NCBI RefSeq assembly: GCF_900104155.1
Contig: NZ_FMYB01000003.1
Coordinates: 1-64,000 of the forward strand
Direction: 5' to 3'
From: Butyrivibrio sp. INlla16
Lineage (GTDB): Bacteria; Bacillota; Clostridia; Lachnospirales; Lachnospiraceae
Length of the DNA: 64,000 nucleotides
In this document: piece by piece, positions 43,104 through 52,078 of the stretch
Layout: each line of letters begins with the position of its first letter
Position numbering within the stretch: position 1 is the stretch's first letter
Position numbers and translations under genes: made by a program
Notes under the pieces: generated by a model
What the model was told of the DNA's origin: nothing
What the model saw: the letters and a program-made list of their open reading frames with translations, nothing else
The model's database searches: none

Positions 43104-44180
43104 TTACCCCTGCACATCGATTTTTTCATAAAAAACATCGAGAAACATCTCGTATTTGGCATCATCATCCGGATAGAATTCTTCGAACTCTTCTCCCATC
43201 CTTGTTTCACCCTTTAAAAGAAGTAAGCTATCCGAATTAAACTCGTATCCGGAAACAGTGGACGCTATATAGGACAGCTGATCCACAGAAACATCCGTTA
43301 CCATCTGCTTACTTATCTCTTTATATATATCCACCGCAAGTGTGGGCTGACTCTCGGTTTTCTCTATTACCTGGCTGATAAATGCTGTCAAATATTGCTT
43401 CTGTCTCTCAAGCCTTCTATCTGCAGAACCGATCTGTGACAAATTTCTATTCTGTAAAAAAGCAAAAGCAGCTTCACCGTCAAGATGAACGGTTTCTCCC
43501 GCTTTAAAGCTGTAATCACCGCTCTCGAAATCAGCTGTAGGCGTCACATCCACACCTCCGACAGCATCATTTATCGTAGTGATTGCACTCATATTGATAG
43601 CCGCATAACCATGTATGGGCAGTTTGTAAAACAGATCGCTCACAGCTCTCTTCTGGAGCTCACAGGAACCTTCAACACCGTCTCCGAAACCGTGCTGAAG
43701 CGCAATCTGTGCCTTTATCGTGTTTACAAAATTGCCATATTCATCGTACATTTCAATATCCGTCATGGTATTTCTGTTAATACCGATGACCTTGGTCGTT
43801 TTATCATGAGGATTGAAAACAATAAGAAAAAGTGCATCTGCCTGACCGCCGTTTATCTCGCCGTACACAGGGCTGACCTCCTCGTCCTTCTTGTCAATTC
43901 CCATCACAAGAAATGTCATTATATCATCGTTATAATCGTATATTTCGCCGTTATGCTTTACCCAGTCGTCCTCCCATTTCATGGCACTTTCCGTCTGAGT
44001 CAGCACCTCAGTGCTCTTGGTAACAGGCGCACTTACAGCATTTTTTGAAAAAAGGCCGGACTTACCAATGACCCTTGTAACCTGAAAAGCTCCAAGGCAC
44101 ACCAAAATCAGTGTGACCGCTATACACCATATAAGCAGGAATTTATTCAATCCTTTTTGTCCTCTTCCATGCCTACTCAT
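43104..44180 (-). CDS. LytR-CpsA-Psr (LCP) family ligase
   Basis: 358 residues: a basic N-terminus, one membrane helix (about 13-34) and an extracytoplasmic LCP domain. The core motifs are TFLVMGIDK, GQADALFLIVFNP, VIGINRNTM and FAFLQNRNLSQIGSADRRLERQ, which bears the Arg residues that bind the lipid pyrophosphate. Such enzymes move undecaprenyl-linked polymers onto peptidoglycan. The position next to the capsule kinase genes suits capsule attachment. The gene is separated from its neighbours by only 2-13 bases. Confidence 0.9.
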   Translation of the reverse strand: MSRHGRGQKGLNKFLLIWCIAVTLILVCLGAFQVTRVIGKSGLFSKNAVSAPVTKSTEVLTQTESAMKWEDDWVKHNGEIYDYNDDIMTFLVMGIDKKDEEVSPVYGEINGGQADALFLIVFNPHDKTTKVIGINRNTMTDIEMYDEYGNFVNTIKAQIALQHGFGDGVEGSCELQKRAVSDLFYKLPIHGYAAINMSAITTINDAVGGVDVTPTADFESGDYSFKAGETVHLDGEAAFAFLQNRNLSQIGSADRRLERQKQYLTAFISQVIEKTESQPTLAVDIYKEISKQMVTDVSVDQLSYIASTVSGYEFNSDSLLLLKGETRMGEEFEEFYPDDDAKYEMFLDVFYEKIDVQG

Positions 44181-44182
44181 AA

Positions 44183-44644
44183 CTAATTACCTACGGTTTC
44201 TGATTCTCCCGTTCCAAATCCCTCTGTGTTAAATCCGTCTGTTACTACACCCTCCGGATAAGCGTTGTAGCTCTGGTCGCTTGAAAACAGCACATTGCCG
44301 TTACTTTTGATACTATCAATATTTGCAGGAAAAACTCTGGACTGCTTGGTCACATTACCGGACTTGTCGCTCACAGCATAGTAAACAACAGCAGTCTCCT
44401 GCTCCTCATTAAGTATGGTTTTCTCTACAACTATGCGGTCTGTAATATCTCCGTCAACGGCATCATAAGCTGCCACTCCGTTCAGAAGATCTGCTTCCTT
44501 CGTATTTTCATCGTAAGTGAGCTCGTATGAAGAGAACCTCATTTCAGGCTGAATTCTGTCAGTCATGTTGTAAAACCAGACTATGAAAACAGCCATCACT
44601 ATACTTCCTATTGTGAAAAAGAATGCAAGTATATTACTTTTCAC
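44183..44644 (-). CDS. Membrane-anchored Ig-like (DUF5011-type) protein
   Basis: 153 residues, GTG start with GAGG ten bases before it. One N-terminal helix (about 5-25) is followed by a single beta domain containing AAYDAVDGDITDRIVVEK and VVYYAVSDKSGNVTKQSRVF; DGDIT and D-x-S-G-N mark the bacterial Ig-like DUF5011/HYR type. A polar tail ends the protein. It is wedged between the CpsD kinase and the LCP gene and probably assists polymer export or attachment. No enzymatic motif is present. Confidence 0.7.
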   Translation of the reverse strand: MKSNILAFFFTIGSIVMAVFIVWFYNMTDRIQPEMRFSSYELTYDENTKEADLLNGVAAYDAVDGDITDRIVVEKTILNEEQETAVVYYAVSDKSGNVTKQSRVFPANIDSIKSNGNVLFSSDQSYNAYPEGVVTDGFNTEGFGTGESETVGN

Positions 44645-44654
44645 TTATAGTTCC

Positions 44655-45518
44655 TCAATCCTTTCTGACTACGCCTTCAATGTAGTCAAGTTCATCAAGA
44701 TTGCCCTTAGCCGCTGTACTTGAAGGTGCCGGTCTCTCAGACTTTACCTGCGGCTGCATAATTCTTCCCGGTTTTCCTCCGGTCATACTGCCATCACTGT
44801 ATGAATCATTTTTTCCGTAATATTTCCCGTAATACTTGCCATAATATCTGCCGTAATATCTGCCATAATGACCGTATACGCCGCCGGTCATATCAACCTT
44901 ATTGAGCACTGCACCTATAACCTTTGCACCTGCTTTATCAAGCTGACTTTTTACCTTCTGAGCAAAGCGGTAGCTTATGGCATTATCCTCAATGACCATT
45001 ATTGTGCCGTCACACTGCTTCGCGATAACGGCTGCATCAATAACACTTCCAAGAGGAGGAGTGTCGATTATTATATAGTCGAAAACATTCTTCATGTTAT
45101 CAAGAATCTTGCTGAAAATCTGACCTCCAAGAAGCTCACTGGGATTGGGCGGAATAGGTCCAGAAAAAATAACATAAAGGTTCGGAGTATCGGTCTCGCA
45201 TATAACATTGGAGAGCTTCTCGCGGCCCACAAGACAATGCGTAAGACCAAGTCTTACGGAGCCTGTCTTATAGCGGCCTACCATTACGGATTTTCTCATG
45301 TCCGCATCCACAAGAACCGTCTTCTTTCCTGCCTCCGCAAAGGCTCTCGCAAGTGCCATGGATACACTGGATTTGCCCTCGCCGGGTGTGCAGCTGGTCA
45401 CCGAGACTGCGCGCACATCCTGCCCGCTGAACTCAACGTTACTTCGAAGAGTTTTGTAGGCTTCCTTTATCTGGTAATTATTTTCGGATTCGCTGAAATG
45501 TAATGTGGTTTGCTGCAT
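44655..45518 (-). CDS. cpsD: Capsule tyrosine kinase (CpsD/CapB)
   Basis: About 287 residues from ATG at 45518 with GAGGGG four bases before; an ATG at 45530 is part of that binding site. Walker A (CTPGEGKSS), Walker A' (VLVDADMRKS) and Walker B (YIIIDTPPLGS) are those of BY-kinases. The C-terminal tail has 11 Tyr within about 26 residues, built of repeated YYGK and YYGR units, the usual autophosphorylation cluster. It works with CpsC in the membrane and is dephosphorylated by CpsB; both genes lie upstream. It controls chain length and export. Confidence 0.92.
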   Translation of the reverse strand: MQQTTLHFSESENNYQIKEAYKTLRSNVEFSGQDVRAVSVTSCTPGEGKSSVSMALARAFAEAGKKTVLVDADMRKSVMVGRYKTGSVRLGLTHCLVGREKLSNVICETDTPNLYVIFSGPIPPNPSELLGGQIFSKILDNMKNVFDYIIIDTPPLGSVIDAAVIAKQCDGTIMVIEDNAISYRFAQKVKSQLDKAGAKVIGAVLNKVDMTGGVYGHYGRYYGRYYGKYYGKYYGKNDSYSDGSMTGGKPGRIMQPQVKSERPAPSSTAAKGNLDELDYIEGVVRKD

Positions 45519-45530
45519 GTTACCCCTCAT

Positions 45531-46256
45531 TTACGTCTTACTTGATTTTGATTTTCTCTTTTTCTTATTGTTCTGCTCATCGGATATCGCAGGTATCATG
45601 GCAAGGGTGCTGAGTCCCAGGTATGCCTCTACGTCATCACTTGATTTTATAGTGTCATCCATAAGGTAATTGAGAATGATAACTGCGGATACCACAACAA
45701 CAGCTGCAACGCCGCCGATCATAGTCCACCTCTTTGCACTGGGGCTGTACTTTTCAGTCGGCATGTTTGCAAGCTCTGCTATGTTAATGGCATCGATATC
45801 CATAACGTTCTGAATATGCTTTGATGCAACCTCGCGCACACAGTTGGCTTCCTTCATCGCCATCATGGGATCGGAGTCCCTGACAGTGATTGCTACAATA
45901 CGAGTATCATCAGGTGTGCTGATGGATACGAGATTACTCAGCTCGTCATAATCCATGTCAAGCCGTAGTGTCTGAATAACCTCTTCAAGCACGTAGCGAC
46001 TTTTTATCAGCTGTGCATAATCCTGCGTCAGCTGCGTGGATATCTGCACGTCCGAATAGGTTACGGTCGCGCCTTCTTCCTTGTTCAATATGTATATTTT
46101 TGTAGTTGAGGAATACAATGGAGTCAGTACGAATTTACTGACAAATAGACAAAGGAGCGCAAAGAACACTCCCGCACTCAGGATGAGCCATGCTCTTCCA
46201 AGTAAGACTGCGAACAATTCCCCCAGATTAATTTCAATTACATCATCTTTTCCCAT
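45531..46256 (-). CDS. cpsC: Chain-length determinant / kinase activator (CpsC, Wzz family)
   Basis: 241 residues with two membrane helices, about 18-38 (AWLILSAGVFFALLCLFVSK) and 178-198 (MIGGVAAVVVVSAVIILNYL), and an extracytoplasmic loop between. PSAKRWTMIGG before the second helix is the usual Pro-rich Wzz motif. The short C-terminal cytoplasmic tail fits the Gram-positive type that activates a separate kinase. It lies 12 bases before the kinase start. GAGGGG three bases before ATG serves for translation. Confidence 0.9.
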   Translation of the reverse strand: MGKDDVIEINLGELFAVLLGRAWLILSAGVFFALLCLFVSKFVLTPLYSSTTKIYILNKEEGATVTYSDVQISTQLTQDYAQLIKSRYVLEEVIQTLRLDMDYDELSNLVSISTPDDTRIVAITVRDSDPMMAMKEANCVREVASKHIQNVMDIDAINIAELANMPTEKYSPSAKRWTMIGGVAAVVVVSAVIILNYLMDDTIKSSDDVEAYLGLSTLAMIPAISDEQNNKKKRKSKSSKT

Positions 46257-46334
46257 ACGCCCCTCATTCGTCCGGTCACAGAATCAAGTAAATAATCCTT
46301 CCCTAAAAATCGGTTAAAGGATCAAATTTGTTTG

Positions 46335-47060
46335 TCAGATAACTTCATTTCTTAGCACTTTCATGGCATTATCATGAAAAATCTTAAGCGCATAATCTTC
46401 GCCGAGCTTCCCCTCCACATAATCCCGACAATCCAGGAGGTGCGGCGCCCGCGAACCATTGTCATGTGCATCGGTTGCAACAAAATGAACCATCTGTTGT
46501 TTTAATAACTCTCTGGTAAAATGCCTTATTCCAAGGCCATATTTTCCCATTACGCTATTAGCATTAACCTGTATATATATTCCCATATCTAACAGTTCAT
46601 CCACATACTTCACATGCTTAGCCATATCTGCATAGCGTTCAACATGCGCAAGAATCGGTATGTATCCTGCTGACTGAACTGCATACAGGGCATTATGTAT
46701 AGTCTTATACATATCCGTTGGATGAAACTCTATAAGTACATAATCCGACTGGGCAAGAGTTGATGTTCTTCCACTCTCGAGCTCCCTAAGAGTCTGATCA
46801 CTGTAGTATATCTCATTTCCGGGAAAAAGCTGAACGTTAATACCTGCCTGATGTGCTCTCTCCATAAGCTCACCCGTATATATCGGAAGATGTTCCGGGC
46901 TTACATTGTGATGCATCGGCTTATGATGCGGAGTCAGTATCATGCCCTTAGTGCCCTCTGAATAAGCGGTTTTCAGCATTGCAAGACTGGTCTCCATATC
47001 AGGAGATCCATCATCCACACCGGGCAATATATGGCAATGAATATCAATTGAAGGTACCAC
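46335..47060 (-). CDS. cpsB: PHP-type protein-tyrosine phosphatase (CpsB/YwqE)
   Basis: 241 residues, GTG start with GGGGAG before it. The PHP metal motifs are visible: DIHCHILPGVDDGS, LTPHHKPMHHN, LIEFHPTD, LAHVERYADM and VATDAHDNGSRAPH. It removes phosphate from the Tyr-rich tail of CpsD and so resets the export cycle. It is the first gene of the polysaccharide locus; the next gene starts 78 bases on. Confidence 0.92.
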   Translation of the reverse strand: MVPSIDIHCHILPGVDDGSPDMETSLAMLKTAYSEGTKGMILTPHHKPMHHNVSPEHLPIYTGELMERAHQAGINVQLFPGNEIYYSDQTLRELESGRTSTLAQSDYVLIEFHPTDMYKTIHNALYAVQSAGYIPILAHVERYADMAKHVKYVDELLDMGIYIQVNANSVMGKYGLGIRHFTRELLKQQMVHFVATDAHDNGSRAPHLLDCRDYVEGKLGEDYALKIFHDNAMKVLRNEVI

Positions 47061-47147
47061 GAAAAATAGCTCCCCAACCTACTATAACTTGTACTTATAC
47101 ACTATATATTATACTTCATGTGGTTTTGTATCGCAATAAAATAAGAT

Positions 47148-47185
47148 AAACAAAGGCCCCGGATGAGAGTGCTCTCATCCGGGGC
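47148..47185 (-). terminator. Terminator of the xylanase gene
   Basis: GCCCCGGATGAGAG (47156-47169) pairs perfectly with CTCTCATCCGGGGC (47172-47185). On the minus strand CTTTGTTT follows. It lies 60 bases past the xylanase stop and 88 bases before the start of cpsB. Confidence 0.85.
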
Positions 47186-47244
47186 AGAAAGGGATACTTA
47201 AATTAGCTTTAAATTACTAATTAGTAGCAATATCAAATTATTGA

Positions 47245-50200
47245 TTATTTAACCTTAATCTTGAAGGTCACTTCTGTTGTTGCTTCCTTGTGTGTATCGT
47301 CGCCGGCTGCCTTAACTTCAACCTTAACCTTATAAGTGCCCTTCTTAAGACCCTTCTTAACAGTTACCTTACCTGTCTCACTGTCGATCTTGATCTTCTT
47401 GTTGCCGCTTACCTTAGTATAGGTTACATCACCCTTTGCCTTGCTGACTTTAACCAGTTTGGAAATCTTTATCTTCTGAGTCTTTTTGCTAACCTTAGAA
47501 GCCTTGATGGCTACTGTCTTACCCTTAACTGTAAGAGTATTCTCTTCCTTCTCCTTAACACTTTCTGCAGGAGTAGTAGCTGTAGCAGTCTTTGCTTCTT
47601 CCTTTGTCTCTACAGAAGTTGCTTTCTCCTCTGCGGGCTTTGTCTTCTCTTCCGTTTTCTCCTCAGTTTTTGCTTCAGGTTCCTCTGAAGGTGTTTCTGC
47701 GGGTGTCTCTGCAGGCTCCTCTACAGCAGGCTCCTGTGTAGCGGGCTCTTCTGTAGCAGGCTCTTCTACAGGATCAACTGCCTCACCTGTAAGAACGATA
47801 GTTCCGAATACCTCTGTTGAAGACCAGCCGTTACCTGTGTTATCTGCCCAGCTGAGTGTTCCGCTTCGCTTTCCTGATGCGTTAGCATCGTTGATCTGAA
47901 GTTCAAGACCAACCTGAGCACCTGTCTTAGGTGTGATGTCTGTCCACTTGAATGCTGCTTCGATCTGATAGCCACCCTCTGTAAGAACTGCCGCAGACTT
48001 TACATTATCCTCAATACACTTTGTGCCGTTGAAGCTGTGCTCGTTCAGATAGTTAATTCTGTACTGCTTGTCATCATCCTGATATGAACTTGTCTTTGCA
48101 TTGTTCTCATCGATGAATACTTCAAGTGAATCCTGCTGGTACTCATCAGATGAATCCTTGTTTAAAACTGCGTCCTTAACATCTGCAAGAACATAGAGGT
48201 ACTTAGAATCCCAAAGGAGCTTAGCTGATGCCTCTACCTCTGAACCAAGGTTAATTGTAAGCGGAACTGCTTTAACATCATTCCATGCATCATCAACCTT
48301 ACCGTCAACTACTACGCTGCCGCTTGCAACTGCAAGAAGAGGCTTAACTACTGTTACTGCGAAATACTTGGTATCGAGCTTATTCATATCTTCAGGTTTC
48401 TCAGGAAGTGAGTTAACCAAAGTTGTATCGCCAAATACAACAGGCTTACAGTTATCTGATGCAGCAAAATCCATCTTTACTTTATTTGTTTCAAGCGCTT
48501 CCTGATCTACAGCAAGATTTACTACTGCCTCGTATCCTGTATCTGTTACTGTATATGTTATTGCATCTGAAGAATCGTCTCTTGTAACTTTCTTATATTT
48601 AAGTTCTCCTGTTCCGTCATCTGCCAGAACCATGAAGCCATCTGTTTCATTCACTGTTGAGTCGTTTACGGTTACCTTTACAGTAATCCCGTTCTCATCC
48701 CAAACAGGAATAAATGTAGCATCGAAATCGTCGCCTGTAACCTTGTAAGATTCTCCTACTGAGAAGTCATCATTTACTTTCTGCACAAGAGTAATGCTTC
48801 TGATCTCGGGCTCAAGCTCACCTGCTTCGGCAAGAGCATAGAACGCATTCTTTGCATGGTAGTTATCATCGAACAGAAGAGGATACTGTCTTGAGCTTCC
48901 GTTTGATCCGCCACCGTTGTTGTTTGCTGTCTGGAGCCATGAATGCTTATCTGTGATTCCCCAGATAGTCATACCTGTGAAGTTCACGCCTTCATTTCTA
49001 AGTCTTCTGATTGTGTCATAAACTGCTTTGTATCTCTCAGCGAGCTTCTCGTCCGTTGCACTTGCAGCTCCCTTGAAGTCAAGCTCGGTAACCTGAACCT
49101 GATCAACGAGTTCTGCATATCTTCTTGCAGCAATCTTGAACTGCTCCATTGTAGGAGAGTTAGCTGCAACCTGGTAATGAGCCTGCATTCCCATACCGTC
49201 GATTCTTGCGCCGGGTGTAGCCTTAACATTTTCGATAAGCTTGCAGATACCTTCCATCTTGTTAGTAACTGTCTCGTTGTAGTCGTTGTAGAAGAGGTCA
49301 ACATCTGCAGGCATATATTTGTTTGCATATACGAATGCATTGTTGATGAACTCGGGTGACTCATATACTCTCCACCATGTTGAGTTCTCGCTTGCATTTC
49401 TATATGTACCTGTTCCGTCACTGACTGCCTCATTAACAACATCCCAGCCATAGAACATTCCTGCATATTTGCTGCCCTCACCTGTGAAGTGCTCAGCAAC
49501 TTCTCTGATGTATACCTCGAGACGCTTGTTCATAACCTCAGGTGTTACATAAGGCTTTGAAGTATCATAATCCTCACGGAAGAAGAAATCCGGTGTCTGT
49601 GAGTGCCATACAAGAACGTGGCCTCTGATCTTGATTGGCTTCTCGGGATGCTGTTCATTCCAGTCAACAAAGAAGTCGAGACGGCTCTCAGGTAATGAGA
49701 AATCAAGTACCGGGAATGCGATCTCCTCGCCATCAAGAACTTTTGTTGTGATCTCTGCATTTGCCTTAAGCATTGACTCAGGCTTAAGCTCATTACCAAG
49801 TGTTACGCCATTGAAATGCTTTGTTGCAAGCTCCATATCAAGAGGATCACGGAACTCATCATAACTTGCTGCTGTACCGATGATGAAATCATCACCCATA
49901 AGAGCTGTTACGGGATCGCGAAGATCCACGATATCCTGCTCAACTTCCTTCTTGGGACGAAGTGCTTCAGGTGTGTTATCAACTGTAAGTTCTATCTTTT
50001 TCACTGTAACATCAAACGGGAATGCCTCATCCTGGTTATTCATAGCCATGATAGCAATTCTGCATGCATCTCCTGTTGAAGAAGGACGATAAGTATATGT
50101 GCTCTGTCCACTCTGTCCGTAAATCTGAGTTACCTCAGTATCCTGCTCATCATATAACTTAAAGCAAAGAATATTTGTTGCTTCAGTGAAATAGAACTTT

Positions 50201-51546
50201 ATTTCCTTGATATCATCTATTGCATAGGTCTTGCCAATGGACATCCAATATTCATTCCACTGTTCAGCGTATGAAAGAGTTTGTCCCTCAACATCCTCGC
50301 CTGTATTCTTATTGCTGAACTTAAGATCATCACCTTCGAAAACGATTGTCTCTTCGTATTCATTCTTCTCGGAAGATGATCCATCCTTTTTATTTACCTT
50401 GATGCTTGTGACGGTCACGCTGTAAGGATAGTTACCCTCAGCCATGGACATGATACCAACATATCTTACAGTACCATCAAAGTCAGGGGTATATGAATAC
50501 TCGCTACTGCCGTTTGCGTTATAGTCCTGGAATTTCTCGCCGGCTTCTGACAGTTCGGAGTATAGCTTGATGCAAAGGTTGTCACCCTGATCCTTAACTT
50601 TAACCGAGATCTTATCTACCTGATCTGTAGGGATATCCTCTCCCAGATCATAAACGAACTCCTCATACTGAGCGTTGAATGTAAGTGTTCCCTGTGCTGA
50701 GATGCTCTGATCCCATCTGCCCATAAATACCGGAGCTTCAGTATTTTCCTCTGATCCTGCAGCATTCTTACGCTCAACAGATATGTCTGTAACTGTGACG
50801 CTCAAAGGATACACGTCGGCATTATCGTTACTCATAACAGCAACGTATCTTACTGCTCCGTCATAGTTTGGAGTAAAGGAATACTCATCCTTTCCGTTGC
50901 AGTTGTATTCATGGAAATCTTCTTCTTGCTGACTAAGTGAAGCATAAAACTTAATGCAAAGGTTTCCACCCTGATCTTTTACCTTTACAGAAATCTTCTC
51001 AATCTCATCTGTAGGAATCTCTTCTCCGAGATCATAAACATACTCCTGATATATCTCTGAGAATGTAAGTTTTCCTTTTACAACATCATTCGGATTCCAT
51101 CTGCCTCTGAATTCAAGCCCTTCAGTTTCAGCTTCCTCCTCGGCAGCTGCAGGTGCGGCCTCTTCGGCTGCTTCCTTAGTCTCCTCTGCTGTTCCAACAG
51201 TTTCGCTCTCATTAGCCTTGTTTTCTTCAGCCTTGGTTTCTTCAGCCTTGGTTTCTTCAACCTTGGGCTCTTCCACTTTTTCCTCAGCTGCCTCTTCCTT
51301 TTTCTCTTCCGGAGCTTCAGCTTTGGTCTCCTCTTTTTTGGTTTCTTCCGCTTCCTCTTTTACTTCCTCTTTTGTCTCAGACTCAGCTTTCTCTGCTGTC
51401 TCCTGCTCAGATTCAGCGGTCTCTTCAGTCTGTACAACTGCTTCTTCCGTAGCCGCATTAACCGGTAGCGTGCCTACATTGACAGATGATACAGCGAGGA
51501 CTGCTGCCATCAAAACAGATGACATACCCCAATACCTTTTGTGCAT
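47245..51546 (-). CDS. Secreted multidomain endo-1,4-beta-xylanase (GH10)
   Basis: 1433 residues. Order: signal peptide (to about 32), Glu/Lys-rich linker (33-140), three beta modules of about 110-130 residues that resemble one another (about 145-258, 272-386, 398-522), a GH10 catalytic domain (about 545-908), a beta-rich segment (about 918-1040), a CBM9-like module (about 1060-1260), a Pro/Glu/Thr linker and a Lys-rich Ig-like C-terminus. The acid/base is Glu706 in GWDVVNEA and the nucleophile Glu821 in QVTELDF, both intact. It cuts internal xylan bonds outside the cell. I do not recognise the three N-terminal modules as a known binding-module family; they are probably carbohydrate-binding. 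There is no LPxTG; the basic C-terminus may hold it at the surface. AAAGGAGG precedes the start. Confidence 0.93.
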   Translation of the reverse strand: MHKRYWGMSSVLMAAVLAVSSVNVGTLPVNAATEEAVVQTEETAESEQETAEKAESETKEEVKEEAEETKKEETKAEAPEEKKEEAAEEKVEEPKVEETKAEETKAEENKANESETVGTAEETKEAAEEAAPAAAEEEAETEGLEFRGRWNPNDVVKGKLTFSEIYQEYVYDLGEEIPTDEIEKISVKVKDQGGNLCIKFYASLSQQEEDFHEYNCNGKDEYSFTPNYDGAVRYVAVMSNDNADVYPLSVTVTDISVERKNAAGSEENTEAPVFMGRWDQSISAQGTLTFNAQYEEFVYDLGEDIPTDQVDKISVKVKDQGDNLCIKLYSELSEAGEKFQDYNANGSSEYSYTPDFDGTVRYVGIMSMAEGNYPYSVTVTSIKVNKKDGSSSEKNEYEETIVFEGDDLKFSNKNTGEDVEGQTLSYAEQWNEYWMSIGKTYAIDDIKEIKFYFTEATNILCFKLYDEQDTEVTQIYGQSGQSTYTYRPSSTGDACRIAIMAMNNQDEAFPFDVTVKKIELTVDNTPEALRPKKEVEQDIVDLRDPVTALMGDDFIIGTAASYDEFRDPLDMELATKHFNGVTLGNELKPESMLKANAEITTKVLDGEEIAFPVLDFSLPESRLDFFVDWNEQHPEKPIKIRGHVLVWHSQTPDFFFREDYDTSKPYVTPEVMNKRLEVYIREVAEHFTGEGSKYAGMFYGWDVVNEAVSDGTGTYRNASENSTWWRVYESPEFINNAFVYANKYMPADVDLFYNDYNETVTNKMEGICKLIENVKATPGARIDGMGMQAHYQVAANSPTMEQFKIAARRYAELVDQVQVTELDFKGAASATDEKLAERYKAVYDTIRRLRNEGVNFTGMTIWGITDKHSWLQTANNNGGGSNGSSRQYPLLFDDNYHAKNAFYALAEAGELEPEIRSITLVQKVNDDFSVGESYKVTGDDFDATFIPVWDENGITVKVTVNDSTVNETDGFMVLADDGTGELKYKKVTRDDSSDAITYTVTDTGYEAVVNLAVDQEALETNKVKMDFAASDNCKPVVFGDTTLVNSLPEKPEDMNKLDTKYFAVTVVKPLLAVASGSVVVDGKVDDAWNDVKAVPLTINLGSEVEASAKLLWDSKYLYVLADVKDAVLNKDSSDEYQQDSLEVFIDENNAKTSSYQDDDKQYRINYLNEHSFNGTKCIEDNVKSAAVLTEGGYQIEAAFKWTDITPKTGAQVGLELQINDANASGKRSGTLSWADNTGNGWSSTEVFGTIVLTGEAVDPVEEPATEEPATQEPAVEEPAETPAETPSEEPEAKTEEKTEEKTKPAEEKATSVETKEEAKTATATTPAESVKEKEENTLTVKGKTVAIKASKVSKKTQKIKISKLVKVSKAKGDVTYTKVSGNKKIKIDSETGKVTVKKGLKKGTYKVKVEVKAAGDDTHKEATTEVTFKIKVK

Positions 51547-51703
51547 ACCTTACACATCCTCCTTTAAAAAATTGTCGACGTTGTGCAATCCCCCCATATC
51601 ACACAGCAAGTTGATTAATTATAAAAGGAAATATTGCCCAAATGCTTACCAAAAAATGCGCTTGCCTTTATCATATTTTGTCAACAAAATCGCAATATAT
51701 GAA

Positions 51704-51732
51704 AAGAGGATGCCAATATTTGACATCCTCTT
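51704..51732 (-). terminator. Terminator of the DUF4250 gene
   Basis: AAGAGGATG (51704-51712) pairs with CATCCTCTT (51724-51732). On the minus strand the stem ends in CTTTTCAT. It lies 52 bases past the stop at 51784, upstream of the xylanase gene. Confidence 0.7.
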
Positions 51733-51783
51733 GCTCAATACGTAATAAACCTCGAATTCATGCGGTTTTTTATTTATAAAATT

Positions 51784-51966
51784 TCAGGCAAACTTATTGG
51801 AATCCGGATTATAAACATATCCAATCCCATTAAGTTTTGCTACAATCCCATCCAGCTCATCTTTTCCTATATCAAGTCCTTCCGCAAGCGCTTCCAGACT
51901 GCTGTAATTGTCCCTGAGCTGGGTATTTATGTAACTAAGTAGCATTATTGGATCTTTCGGTATCAT
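51784..51966 (-). CDS. DUF4250 small protein
   Basis: 60 residues: PKDPIMLLSYINTQLRDNYS at the start and a Leu-rich helical middle (LEALAEGLDIGKDELDGIVA), then GIGYVYNPDSNKFA. This matches the pattern I recall for DUF4250, a short protein frequent in Clostridia with a winged-helix look. GAGGGG, the left end of the palindromic repeat copy 4, lies five bases before the ATG. No function is known to me. Confidence 0.75.
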   Translation of the reverse strand: MIPKDPIMLLSYINTQLRDNYSSLEALAEGLDIGKDELDGIVAKLNGIGYVYNPDSNKFA

Positions 51967-51970
51967 GCGG

Positions 51971-52067
51971 CCCCCTCATCCGGCGCTTCGCGCCACCTGT
52001 CTTCGCTCCGCTTCGGTCCGCGCTAAACCGACGTCCCCCGGACGTCGAGCGCCCCCTCGGAGAAGGC
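51971..52067. repeat. REP-like palindromic repeat, long variant (copy 4)
   Basis: CCCCCTCATCC opens the unit as in the other copies, but the body is longer and richer in G+C. It has GGCGC/GCGCC (with CTTC between), a CTTCGCTCCGCTTCGG stretch, and GACGTCC/GGACGTC around a CCC loop, and ends with CCCCCTCGGAGAAGGC. It fills the gap between clpB and the DUF4250 gene. Confidence 0.75.
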
Positions 52068-52078
52068 AATAATATTTA

